Shown: positions 36,885-48,289 of the stretch, one piece after another | Numbering within the stretch: the first letter of the stretch is position 1 | How the letters are laid out: each line of letters begins with the position of its first letter | Translations under genes and position numbers: made by a program | Assembly: GCF_010389155.1 (NCBI RefSeq) | Contig: NC_057769.1 | Coordinates: 13,392,735 to 13,456,734, forward strand | Origin: Erigeron canadensis | Taxonomy: Eukaryota; Streptophyta; Magnoliopsida; Asterales; Asteraceae | Direction of reading: 5' to 3' | Length of the DNA stretch: 64,000 nucleotides | The notes under the pieces: generated by a model | The model's database searches: none | The model's input: the letters and a program-made list of their open reading frames with translations, nothing else | What the model was told of the DNA's origin: nothing

Positions 36885-37620
36885 CTCCCCCTTAATTTAT
36901 TAATCCATGCCTTCAACATCTTTATATCTTCAACTTGATCATCTTTATCTTTAACATGTCGTTGCTGGTCTTCGTCTCTTATCTTCCAATTATTTTGGGT
37001 TTCTTCTCCAAAATAAAATCTCTTAAGACAAGAAATGAGGCCCAATAGCCTTTAGTTTCTTTTCGTGACCCAACCCACAAAATAACATATCTGGCCTTTT
37101 CAATTCCTAGTCTTTTCCTTTGTGTATGACACTATTACGTTCCCAACGAACTCCGAATTTAAACTATTCAAATCACGTTCCCAACCGGCCTCTTCTATTC
37201 TTAGACAACAACACAGAACGGTGTCTTTCTGGTACACAATCAATGACGGTCGTCTGGTCTGGTGGTTCGTGGTTGTTTCTCTTTTCTTTTTCGGCAGGCG
37301 TACATAGGCGGTTGTTTCTCTTGTCTCACAAAACGGTATGCCATTTGTCTATTAATTCTTCTGATGTTATTTTATTCATGTAATGAACCCCAATTTCCTG
37401 AATGGATCTTCCTCATGATCGATTCCAAAAACCAAGCTGTTTATTTTTCACTTTGCTATTCTGTCGAACACGTACGACGACAGCGGTTTCTCCTTCACCT
37501 AACCGTTATGTGTCTTTTTTTCTATCTTTTACTCTTTCATTCAATATTTTTGTTAATGTTGTCTTCAATTTGATCCAATCTAAATGACTGAATCGAAAAA
37601 ACTATTTCTGTCTCTTCTTT

Positions 37621-38206
37621 GAATCGATTTACTAAATCGATTCCGTCATAAAAAATTGATTCCCTGAATCAATTTCTTCGCTTATCCTCTTGATTGATTC
37701 CCTGAATCAATCGGTTCTCTTTCTTATTTGGAACGATTCCCTGAATCGTCGGTCTTCTTTTGATTGATTCCCTAAATCAATCGGTCTTTTTCTCTAAACA
37801 ATTCCTCTAAATTGTTGGTCTCTGGGTTTCTCTAACCCGTTCTTCGCTTCTTCTTTCCATTGATTCCCTGAATCAATTGGCATATCTCTCCTTTCTCTGG
37901 AACGATTCCGCTGAATCGCTGGTCAATTTGATACTCTTTATCAAATTGTTCTTCTCTTGATTGATTTCTCTCATCAATCTGTCTCTATTGATCGTCTCTT
38001 GATCAATTCTTCTCTCTGGAACAATTCCTCTCAGTTGTCTGTCAATTTGAGACCCCTGATCAAATTGGTTTCTTCTGATTGATTCCTCTTAATCAACCTT
38101 TCTCTATTGATCTTCTCTTGATCAATTTCTTGTAGAAACGATTCCTCTGTTTCTGTCTCTGTTATCTGATTCATTCTTGCACTCTTGCAAAACAAATCTT
38201 CTTGTT
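37621..38206 (-). repeat. Array of about 19 consecutive short hairpins in the element's leader
   Basis: Each unit is a stem of 5-11 bp with a 1-9 base loop, commonly CCT, CCTCT or CTCT on the + strand. Examples of stem pairs: GATTGATTC/GAATCAATC (37692-37712), ACGATTC/GAATCGT (37733-37749), AACAATT/AATTGTT (37797-37816), GGGTT/AACCC (37824-37838), CAATTTGATA/TATCAAATTG (37924-37948), ATTGATC/GATCAAT (37987-38007), CAATTTGA/TCAAATTG (38043-38067), TTGCA/TGCAA (38177-38190). Units follow one another every 20-40 bases. The stem sequences differ while pairing is kept, so the shared property is structure. In the element's RNA the array starts just after the primer binding site. Function unknown. 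Confidence 0.85.
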
Positions 38207-38236
38207 TGATTCAAGCCCCTGACGCTCTGATACCAC

Positions 38237-38518
38237 TGTTGGCCCCATCCAGATCATCTCGGGCTCGAATCAAACATTTCTAATGAAAAAAACTCACACA
38301 CACAAACTCACACTTTGTATATAATGAATTTTTGTTATGTTTTACAATGCATAGACACTTGTATATATAGACATATTTCCTAACCATTGTGACTCTTCAT
38401 GAAAGGTCACAACCTTCCATACATACTTGACACGTTAGACCCCTTAACTTATAAACTTTAGATACACAAACTAATACACAACGACCCGTTAACATGGATT
38501 AATGAATTAATATTCACA
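38237..38518 (-). repeat. 5' LTR of the short LTR element
   Basis: 282 bp, matches 36543-36884 apart from a deletion of about 60 bp and scattered changes; followed on the minus strand by one base and the PBS. Confidence 0.8.
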
Positions 38519-39260
38519 ATGAGTCCACTAAGCAACTATATAAATGAAAGAATGTTAAAAGAAGCCAATATCAATGAAAATGTGACTGTAAAGGAAATGA
38601 TTCAGGATGGGAGATGGGAATGGCCTGTAGGATGGGTGAACAAGGTTCCTAATTTGGGAAGCATTCAAGTCCTTCAATTAAGAAGAGCCAAAAAGGATAC
38701 AGTTATTCAGTCGAAAAATAGTGGCAATGAGGTTGTGTTTTCTATAAGTAATGTTTGGAAAGATGTAAGAGAATGTGGAGCTAAAGTGTCATGGAGAAAA
38801 GTAGTCTGGTTCAGCCAATGCATGCCAAGCCATGCTTTCATGATGTGGCTTGCAATGAGAGAGAGACTACAGACTCAAGACAGACTGATGAAATGGTATC
38901 CTACAAAGACTTGCCGATGCACACTTTGTGATAAGCAAAATGACTCAATGGAATACCTATTCTTTAAGTGTAAGTACTCTGAGTAGATTTGGGATGAGAT
39001 GAAACATGCTATGGAAGATAAGGATGCACCAAATACATGGCAGAAAAATGATGTTCTGATTATCTATTTTGTATATATTTGTAAAGCCTGGAAATGTCCA
39101 TGGCTATGATGGAGATTAATAAAAAAAAATAAGAATAATAATTATAAAAAAAAAAACAATTCGATATAAGAATACAATTTCCAGCCAGTTGGTCAAAACC
39201 AACTAAACCGACCTGATTTGACGCTACAAAACCAGCATATACGCATTTGATTGTGGCATG

Positions 39261-42200
39261 TCAATTTTGTGATACCAGTATCTTTACAAAAAGGGAAAAA
39301 ATTAGTGATGGTGGAACTGACCTTAATGACTGTGGTGACTCGAGCTGCATTGTAACTGGACCATCATTTACCAGATTAACCTACCATCGAGCAGAGACCA
39401 GAAAGCAAACATTAGATTGATTTAATGGTAATTTGGCAACCTAACCTTCATCACTTCCCCAAATACCGTTACCATCAAAAAATCACAATACTATTTAATA
39501 CATGGACAGCAACAAGAGAGATATAGGCTGTTTGGGAACCTCACCTTCATCATTGCCCCAAATACTCCATCTGAAAGCCAACAAAGCACAAGAAAAAAAG
39601 ATATCAATATCCAAATCCACGACAAGCTTCTAAACGTTAGACTCAAGATGTTTCAATCTTTTGGTTAACTAATGAACTATCAACTAATGAGGGATCTCTT
39701 GTACCGACTATCTACTATAATTCATAAGGTCATACTTGTTCTGCCATACTAACATTACCAATTTATGGGCCTTCTTTATAGCACAAAAAGAAGTTAAAAT
39801 ATGAAAGTGGATCAAACTTTTTGAGTTAAAAATGAATATGAGACCCAGAAATGGAAACCGAAAAGGAAAATAACATAGTATGTGTTCCTTTCGTTAAAAT
39901 TTATTAAAACTAGGACCGGAAATTCCACCCATTATGCATTCATTGCATATTTGGGAATGCATGAATATGCGGAGAAGTTGACTAAGTACGTGTAGTAACG
40001 CTACCAAGGGGCTAGGCAACATTAATATAATCACTTGAAACTGGTAGTTACTTTACTAAGGGTGTTATCACATAATAGGCTTAATATATCTTGAGATGTT
40101 TTTGTTATATGCTTCGTTACTACTTCACTAGTGGTAGTTACTTAACCATGGGTGTAGATTGTAGTTGTTTGACTTCATCTTTCATATGCAATTATTCAGG
40201 GGTTTCCTAGCATTTACTGGAGCTTACTAAGACCATTAGGATGCTTATCTCGGTTGGCTTCCATATCATACATCTTGCTAGTGAATAATTATGATGTCAC
40301 TTTCATAGCCATGAATCTCTAAATTGTGAGGCATTCATTGTGGTTCGTTACTTCTTTAGCGTTCTTTCCGAGGAATATCTACTTTCTACGACCTAACTAT
40401 GAAATATTTCGGGTAATACACCAGATTATATGTATTTAATGATTTTCGATTTATTGTTAAATGTATCTGCTTGTTAATTGCCTAGGTATGGGCCTTTCTC
40501 AGTAGTTGATTTTTTCTAGAACGACAACAAGAGCAACATGAGTTGATTTTCAATCCTAAAATTCATTGGACATCACACTGAGGACTTTTATGCATGTTTA
40601 TATATGTAGTATCTTACACGTGACCTATTAGAGATAGAATATGCATGCACCGACCCATATGGGTTAACCATCTCAGCTTACTTACTGCTGCCCATGATGG
40701 TCACATAATCACATTCCATGAGATTACTCTTACTTTGTTGGTATCTATGGTTTTCATACATTTTTTTTGAACAGCAAAATAATAATTTTATTGATAATGA
40801 CCATTCTAGCAAGGTGCTAGAGGTCTAAGTTACAAACAATCAAAAACAACAAATCTAGACTACATGCAAAACTATAAACTAGATTCATCCCGAACACATA
40901 GACTGTGAGGAATGCAAAAGGGTTGAATAAACTTGTGCCAATTATAATTGCCAGAGACACAACATAAAACCCCAATAACGAAGGCCGAGCCACCGTAGCT
41001 ATGGTTTTCATACATAATATTGGTCGAGTTTTGATCCATTTGCCTGTTACCTAGATAGACAATAATCTAGTCATAAGTGTTAAAAATATAGTTAACTATA
41101 CACGTGTGTGTATTGTGTGTATCCAACTAAAATTTTGTCTATTGTAGGTATTTAACATCCAAATTTTTAACATTGTATGTACCCGAGCAATAAAAAAACT
41201 TGCAAACTAGCACTCAACGTGGCAACATATAATATATGATGATGCTACATATAGTAAATACAATGTCAAAATTTTGAAAGTTAAATACCTACAAGACTAC
41301 AATAGACAAACTTTAGTTGGATATACACAACAGACATATCTGCATAGCTGACTATATTTCCAAACACTTAGGCCCAATATTTTGAACATTACTCGTGTGA
41401 CGTATAAAAGATAAAATATGCATAGATCGGCAAGTGAATAAGTACACGGGTTAGCAATCCCAACTTAGTGCTACCCATAATGGTCACATGATCACTTCTC
41501 ATAATTAATCCTTTTATGTTGATATTTATAGTTTTCATTTGATTCCTACATATATAAGACAATTAACAATCATAAAAAATGCATGTCATAACTTGCCAAA
41601 GTTTAAAATATATGTTAAATTTATAGTAGCTCCTTTGTTCAGCTTCATATGTTCATCATGCACGCAAGTGACACAGCTATTTAGACCAGCTAATTTAAGA
41701 TATCAAGCAAATGTGAAGCACAAAAAACGGGCAAGGTCTCAACATTAATGCTTTGTTTGTAAAGATATTAAACTGACAGAGTCGGCCAAGTTGGGTAAAG
41801 GCCTAAAACAGGTTAATACTTATGATTATCTCACGACGGAGGGTTGATCAAAACTTTCAAGAGCTTTACAGTTTGTTAAGTTGAAGGGTCGGCCGAGTTG
41901 GGCAACCGGTCAATATAGGTCAGGTTAATTTGATTTGCCTTGCCAAAATTTATATCTTTTCTTCACATGTCAGGAATATTTATTGTAGTATTGTACTATA
42001 CTGGAATATATAGCTGATTAATATATAAAATTATATCTTTTGTTCCTTCAACCCTTCATCCTGTTAGACATGAAGTGTAGCCCAAATCGACCCATTTTTA
42101 AACGAATGCATTAACATTGCTAATTTAACAATATAGATCGTGTAATTAAACACAAAACTAACATACCTTTGACTGAATCATGTTTGTAACTTCTTTGAAA

Positions 42201-44794
42201 CCTTTCCACTAAAGAAGCATAATACGATTTTGCTCTATCAGGTCCCATTGCAACATGAAAATCAGGCTTGTTACCCTTAAGTATCCCATACAATGTAAAT
42301 TGACTCACTGTACAACCAAACAGTATGTTAGAGAGGCAATAACTCTTCTTGACCCATAATCTGGAATCAATTGAAACAAGTAAAATATACATATGTACTA
42401 ATACACACATATATGATTACTAAAATAGCCAGAAAACAAACACTCTCTGGTGATTTGGGGGGAAAATCCCTAATTTCTTCATTCTAGAAATTAAATTCCC
42501 CAGATTCCAACCAAAATTAGGGTTTTACAACACCAAATCTCTACCTAATTTCATCTTATTCCACCAGCAGTGAGGCTCGATATTCATAATTTCTTAAGTT
42601 CCTTGAAATTAATCACCTCTATAATCAAACGCAATACTCTCCTAATAATCTGGTGAATATGTGATGTCTCCTAACTGTAGATCATCTAAACGTAAAGGGA
42701 AGGTTCCAGCAAAGTTTAGGAACACTATTCAGGATCTGTTGAAGAAGAAACATCCTCAAAGTAAGGAACCTGTGAATGAAAAGGAAAATGGTGCCAATAC
42801 AATTGAGGTACTAGTTCAGGAGGATGAGGAGTTAACTAAGAAGGATGAGCAGGATAACAATGGCATGAAAAACACTGATACAAGTACTAAGGAAATGGGT
42901 AGTGAAGTGAAAAAGAAGCAAGTGAGTAGGAGGCAATGTTTTGAAGAGACATGTGTGGAGACTGCTGAAGAATCAATAAAGGCCTCTGCTGGAGATTTGG
43001 GATGCAATATAGAGGAAGCGTTGGCTAGAGGGGTTCCTTGTCCTAGTGATCCGGCCAAGTCACGTTCTGATGAGGATATTGAGGTTGAAGATAAAAGGTA
43101 AAAAACAATGATTTCTATGTTAATATCGATTCTGATGGGGAGGAGATAGTGGAGAGCACGAATAAAAGCCCAATGGAAGCTGAAAATAATGAACTAAAAA
43201 CTGGAAATGAAATTCCAGCAATGGAGGGGACAAATAGGGTTAATCATCAGAAGGATCCTCTGAAAGAAAACAAGATTGATGATCGGCCTAAACCCAAGTC
43301 ATATGCAGCCATGCTTAATCCAGCAAACAAAGTTAAAACGGTTGAATTTCGGTCTCTTCCTCTAGATAATTCTGTTAAAGGTGCTGATGTCGTTATTCCT
43401 ATTGAAACTCTAAGAGAGGTGAATACCAGATTTGTGAGTACGCTTTATGGCTACCATTTAGGTAATCGGCTTGCTTTCCCTGTTGTTGAGAATTATGTTA
43501 AAAAAACTTGGGCACAGTTTGGTGTTAAGAAAGAAATGATGAACTCAGCTGGGTTCTTCTTCTTCTTTAAGTTCGTCTTAAGTGAGGGAATGAATCAGTT
43601 ATTGAAATTGGGACCACGGCTAATTCGTTCTGTTCCTATCTTGTTGAGTGGTTGGGCTGTTGAAAAGCGGCCATGCCTGCTTAACTAAACAAGATATCAA
43701 AAGTGTTCCAGTCTGGGTGAAAATGCTAGATATCCCGCTTGTGGCTTACACAGAGGATGGGTTGAGCATGTTGGGTAATATATTAGGTTGACCAATGATG
43801 CCTGATTCCTAGACCACATATATATATGTATGTAATTAACACTAAGTATTCCATAGAAGAAAAATGGCAAAGACAAAAAGAAGTTCAATACCTAGTAGAA
43901 CCTCATAGTTTTTCTGCATTACCTGCCAATATACACAAATTCTTCATGAAACTTGAATTCAAAAAAGATTTTAATATCCTGAAGTTTAAGGTCATACACA
44001 TCACTTCATGAGTAAAAGCTTATTACTTTCTATGTTTTACTCATTTGATCATTAAACGGACGGGAAAAGATTGTAAAATAATATATGCGCTTTCTGAAAT
44101 GTACTCATTACTCATTAGTCTGGAATAAAGGTGCAAACTTTCAGTAACGGCCGCCAGATAAAAAGTCCCATGGATGATTTTGGTACTTCTTGCAAAAGTT
44201 CTTTGATCAACGATCAAATTGTCAACTTTTTCGGTATATATTACAAAAGGCATAATCTAAGGTGTCAATTTACAACGAAAAAGATTGACGATAACTAAAC
44301 GCATAATTAAAAGAGAGCAGAAAGAGAGACATAGAGTTACATTAAGATCCCATGTTTTTCCAGTTTGTTCATTCGGGAACAATCTCATATTCAACACTTT
44401 ACGACATCTGGAAACATTACAAAAATAAGCAAACCATTAATTTAATCTTGAATAGATTAATTGGATATAGGGGAAAGATAAAATGAGTCCAGTTTATTTT
44501 GAGTCTATGGGATAAATTGAGTCTAGCTAATTTGAGTCTATATATATATATATATATACATACATACATATAATCAGCATCGGAATCGGTATCGAGGTCA
44601 TGAACTCCGACAAGAACAAGAAGGCCCGCCCCAATTGCAGACACTGTGCGCCCTTCAACCTGCAATGCAAGTAAATATACATATATATATTATACATATA
44701 CATACATACCATTAATAATAGTATATTAGTGTGAGTGTAGTGAATAAAAGACCTCAACGCTGGCAGAAGCAACTCGCTGGACGACCACTTTCAT
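39261..44794 (-). CDS. DTD: D-aminoacyl-tRNA deacylase (DTD), seven exons
   Basis: Exons (minus): 44794-44753, 44659-44568, 44407-44341, 43922-43892 (31 bp), 42307-42167, 39570-39545 (26 bp), 39380-39261. All internal borders are GT-AG and the frame is continuous for 172 residues. The enzyme hydrolyses D-amino acids from mischarged tRNA. Family blocks in order: MKVVVQRVASASVEVEGRTV, GLLVLVGVHDLDTDSDADY, CRKVLNMRLFPNE, VMQKNYEVLLVSQFTLYG with the SQFT active-site motif (79-82), LKGNKPDFHVAMGPDRAK, DGVFGAMMK, and VNLVNDGPVTMQL with the Gly-cisPro motif (140-141). The last about 20 residues look unlike the family; a donor (AAG|GTCAG) near 39323 could lead to a further exon. Introns of up to 2.6 kb hold a LINE ORF1, a LINE 3' end and a foldback. 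Catalytic elements are intact. Confidence 0.9.
40762..40998 (-). mobile_element. LINE 3' end inserted in deacylase intron 5, 17-bp TSD
   Basis: The 17-bp direct duplication CTATGGTTTTCATACAT flanks it at 40745-40761 and 40999-41015. The minus strand ends in an A run (TTTTTTTT at 40762 on +) after AATAAAATTATTATTTTGCT. This is the signature of target-primed insertion of a heavily 5'-truncated LINE or a SINE. Confidence 0.75.
41069..41394. mobile_element. Foldback MITE in deacylase intron 5
   Basis: Arms AAGTGTTAAAAATATAG (left) and CTATATTTCCAAACACTT (right) extend inward for about 120 bases, sharing GTGTGTATCCAACTAAA, TTTGTCTATTGTA and GGTATTTAAC. A TA target duplication is possible (TA on each side). 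Confidence 0.6.
42436..43812 (+). mobile_element. LINE ORF1 (DUF4283) piece in deacylase intron 4
   Basis: A 5' leader from about 42436 (CTCTCTGGTGATTTGGGGGG) precedes an ORF starting near 42664. It is interrupted by a stop after EVEDKR (43101) and continues in another frame from about 43149. The later part has the DUF4283 block of plant LINE ORF1: GNRLAFPVVENYVKKTW, FGVKKEMMNSAGFFFFFKF, MNQLLKLGPRLIRSVPI. In a third frame follow VPVWVKMLDIPLVAYTEDGL and a TGA. The piece ends near 43812, so the ORF2 part is absent. It stops 80 bases from deacylase exon 4 and lies in the opposite orientation to the gene. Confidence 0.75.
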
Positions 44795-47006
44795 CCCTTT
44801 GTTTGTTTATCGCCTTTCTTTAGTTACAGGAATAGGATTAAGGGGGGTGTTTTGGATTATAAGGGTATGTTGTTGAGTTTTTTTTTAAAAGGGAAAACGA
44901 AGGATATTAAATTTTTGTGTGTTTTGGAGTTTTATTTAAAAGAAGTAAAAGAAGAGGAAAAAAGAAAGAAAAAGATATGCAACGAGAATTTAATAGATTT
45001 TGTTAAGGATTTTTTTTCTAATTTTGAGATGATTTGAAAGGAAAAAAAATCTAGTCCTTCTCTTCCATTCATCTCTTTTCTTCTTTCTTTTTCCTTCTTC
45101 CTTCATAAAAAAACTCAATAACACAGGCTTAAGAGTGTGTTTGGTATACTAGTAGGATTTATAGGAATGGTAATGCTGTAGCTTTTTTTTTTAAGGAGGT
45201 GTTAGGGAAAGTTTTACATTCATGTTAATTACAATTAAAAAAAAAAAAAAATTCCATGTCAATTGTTGATTGGTATGAAAAAACGATAAGAAATATGTTT
45301 ACTAATAATAGAAAAAGGTTTTTATAAATACGTAAATTTGTATAGTTTCAACATAGAGATAACTCTGATTTCACTAATTTTTGGGATCGATCATGGCGTA
45401 AAAAGGTTCTAAAATTTATTTCGACAAATTATTTAAGAATAAAATGAAAAATTATTAAAGTTTGAAAATCAATATACTTCTCATCACATTTTTAAGATAG
45501 TATAAATAAGTGGTTTATAATTTATAACGAAAGGGTTTTTACTTCTAAATATTGTGCTTTTTTTATTCTTCACGAGTATTAATACGAGTATATATTACTA
45601 CATTGCTCATACTACTATGTTATTTTTTTTAGCATAAAGCATAATAAAATAAGCTAGAGAGTTTTGACACATTTCACAATTTCATATAAATAATTGTATT
45701 ATTAGGTTTATATATAATTTGTAAGTTAGTTTTAGGTCCTGTTCATTACTCCCAATAAAAGTAATTGTTCAATACAACATAATTTACGGGACTTTAATAT
45801 AAAAAAAAAAAATTGGAAGCATCTTCGCAAGTAGTACGTCGTAACGACTAACTTCAACAAGAAACAGTTCTATCAAAGATATGGTATAAGAAGATGAGAT
45901 ATAAACACGTCACATTTGTACCCGAAATTATTAATTCATATTTTTCTCTAAGTATTAACTAAGGTTTTGTTAATGACAACTTTTAGAACTATCAGTAAAA
46001 ACTAATTTGGCCTATTGAAATTTGTATAGCACTGTTAAAAAATACATGGGGTAGTTTTAAATATATAATGCATAATATTTTAAACATGTAATAAGTTGTT
46101 TGTGACAGTCTTAAACTGTCATTATCATTTTACTTAATTATATTGCAAAATCGTCAAAACAATATTGAAAAAAAAAAAAGAACATGATTGACAAACCTAA
46201 ACGGCCAAATCCAGATATAAATCAATTGTATATTTGTATACCAATATTTACGATAACCAAGCAAATTCACCTAAGTTAAACTAACTTTTACGTGAGGATC
46301 AATCCTTTTACGGGTCTTCTTTTGAACGTAAATGCAAATTTACCTGGATACACTAATTTTTACGAAGAGACAATAAGTTCGATGTTAATACTTTTACCTT
46401 GATGGTTGGTAAAAATTGTTGAAAGGTGTCACATTCGTACTTATGTCTCCTTATTTGGAAGAGATTCATGCCTTTAAATCTTTAATCACTTGGACCTAAA
46501 ACCTCAAGCATGCATATAGTATGATCAAAGGATTGAACCCGCATCCAATATTAGTAGATACTAGATACTTTATGCGTGGGCTCGAATGTCACAAGTGACA
46601 GATAATATCATCTAATCTATCACCAAGTGGTTTGAATCCATTTTACATTCATATATAGTTAGTTCTATATCGCAAAACAATGAGTATTAGCATTCTGTTT
46701 TGGTAATTAAAGCCAATAATACATAAGCTTTTATGATTTTATATTTAATCAAGCAATAACCCAAAAAACAACTATTAAATGGGATAATATCAAAGTTACA
46801 TAAACTCGCACACTCGTATCATAGCTTCAAAAAGAATAATAAATACTCCGTATTAAAACAAGAATAAAAAAAAATCAACTTCTTAGAGTCATTGTAACAA
46901 TCAACCTACCACATCAAAGTTGTCAGCCACATCTAACAATAGTTACACTAAAATTTAAACTCACTAAACCCACAATACCCGACAGAATACAAAGAAAGGA
47001 AATCAT
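44795..47006. other. Upstream region of the deacylase gene, intergenic
   Basis: No gene or clear promoter element. AT-rich with several A/T homopolymers (45240-45251, 46168-46179). GTGTGTTTGGTATACTAG near 45126 resembles a MITE terminus but no partner was found. Confidence 0.35.
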
Positions 47007-47270
47007 TGTTATGAATATTATGATCTTGGATCAAGAAATATGGAAGTAATCAACAACACAATGATAAAGAAGAGAAATAGAGAATAGGAACAAGAAAAAG
47101 ATTAAGAACGAAGAGACTATTCATTCCACATGTATAATACTGTATTACATGGTTATATAAACAAAGGGAATGAATCCCATATTTAAGGTAAGTCTCAATC
47201 ACTAATTAATAGGATAGCTAAAATTAAGGGACGAATATGTAATCTACATAAATATATTTGTTATCTAACA
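47007..47270 (-). repeat. 3' LTR of the copia element
   Basis: 264 bp; matches 54944-55188 plus 59260-59279 closely. Confidence 0.8.
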
Positions 47271-47338
47271 CTCCCCCTTAAATATATATATATATATAAT
47301 ACAGATGTATTGCCATATTAAAAACCTTACTAAGAAAC

Positions 47339-48255
47339 TGTTGGGACTTTTGGGTTTTATCAAAGTCATATTATCCTTATAACATGAAAAACGCAGCGGA
47401 AGAAATGAATCTTTCATTATGTTTTATGTAGTTAAAACCAAATTTTAACTTATAAAAAAAACCCCAAACAATAAGGATCCATGTATATGAATGTCATGCA
47501 ATCAAAATAACAACCATAGGGTGTTTAGAAGACTACCTTCTTCCAAGCTTATGAAAAGGTTGATATGAAGAAGATGAAGTTCTTAAATAAGCCAAGTCTT
47601 CAAAATAGAAGTACCTCAAGCTTGTATACCCCAAGCCTCCAACAAACACCCAAATATGCTAGGATTTAGACTTGAAAAACCCTTCTCTTCTTTCCTTGTT
47701 TGTGCCGAAAATCAAGAGAGAAAAAGAGAGAGTTTTTGCACTTGAGAGTTGAGAGAACACTATAGCAAATACATGTCTTAAGTGTGTGTTTCCAATGTAG
47801 CTAGTGGGTTATATAAAACAAGCAAATGCATGTGTGTTTTGGGTGGGAGGGGGCCGGCCTCAAGGTGAGATCACATGGGTCTCACCAACTCAAAATTCAC
47901 TTGCATTTTTCTTTTATACAATATATATATAAATGTATTATAACATGTTATATACCTTATATAACATATTATGTATTATACATAACACACATAAGTGTTT
48001 ATTTTGCCAAATAAACACATTCACATATTTCTCAAAATAAATTATCCATATAATTTACTTATATTTCTCAAGTGCATTTATTTAGAAACCCATTTTTCTA
48101 AATGCTTCAAGTATTGATATTTATTTAAAGATCATATCATACAAATAAATATCATAAGTGTTTGTCTAACTTGTTATTGGGTATGACCTGACTTGGATCA
48201 TCACATACTAGCCACGTCAATTTAATATGAGTCTTGGGCATAGGAAATTCCAACA
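47339..48255 (-). mobile_element. Solo LTR inside the copia element, 5-bp TSD
   Basis: Ends TGTTGG and CCAACA with the duplication GAAAC at 47334-47338 and 48256-48260. 917 bp. A minus-strand TATA (TTTTATATAACCC) lies near 47811, followed by a CTCTCTC-rich leader, so minus orientation is likely. It splits the conserved copia tail AAAACCTTACTAAG / AAACCCAGCGGGATAAAAC. Confidence 0.8.
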
Positions 48256-48289
48256 GAAACCCAGCGGGATAAAACATAATTAAGGGAAA

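Larger units (their letters stand above)
36543..38518 (-). mobile_element. Short non-autonomous LTR element with a hairpin-array leader
   Basis: Minus-strand element. The 5' LTR is 38518-38237 (282 bp) and the 3' LTR 36884-36543 (342 bp). Both run TGTTGAATATTAATT to GGGGCCAACA; the 5' copy lacks about 60 bp. PBS TGGTATCAGAG (38235-38225, initiator Met tRNA) and PPT AAATTAAGGGGGAG (36898-36885) are in place. The 1.35-kb interior has no gag or pol. It lies inside the LINE: left flank TGCCCAA, right flank (C)AATGAG, which fits a partly eroded CCCAA duplication. Size is between TRIM and LARD elements. Most of the leader next to the PBS is a run of hairpins. Confidence 0.85.
36241..39160 (+). mobile_element. 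5'-truncated LINE (L1 type), split by an LTR element
   Basis: The first half (36289-36542) reads DTLWVKWICTERLRGNSLW and SWSWRGILRQRD, with a frameshift before HDSWCP. The second half (38519-38986) continues MSPLSNYI and contains the zf-RVT block (PF13966 style): VSWRKVVWFSQCMPSHAFMM, WLAMRERLQTQDRLMKW, then CTLC and LFFKC, stopping at 38986. Similarity continues to about 39040 and ends in an A-rich tail at 39119-39160. These are the C-terminal parts of plant LINE ORF2. The two halves join as WCPMSPLS once the LTR element is removed. The LINE tail lies about 100 bases from the deacylase stop, tail to tail with that gene. Confidence 0.8.

Noticed and set aside
36543..38518. Plus-strand ORFs of 60-100 codons (37120-37590) as genes
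   Set aside because: They lie in the CT-rich interior of a minus-strand LTR element and have no recognisable domain.
42340..42376. Exon 4 of the deacylase directly upstream of VSQF (VKKSYCLSN)
   Set aside because: It does not match the conserved VMQKNYEVLLV block; the 31-bp exon at 43892-43922 matches it exactly and keeps phase.
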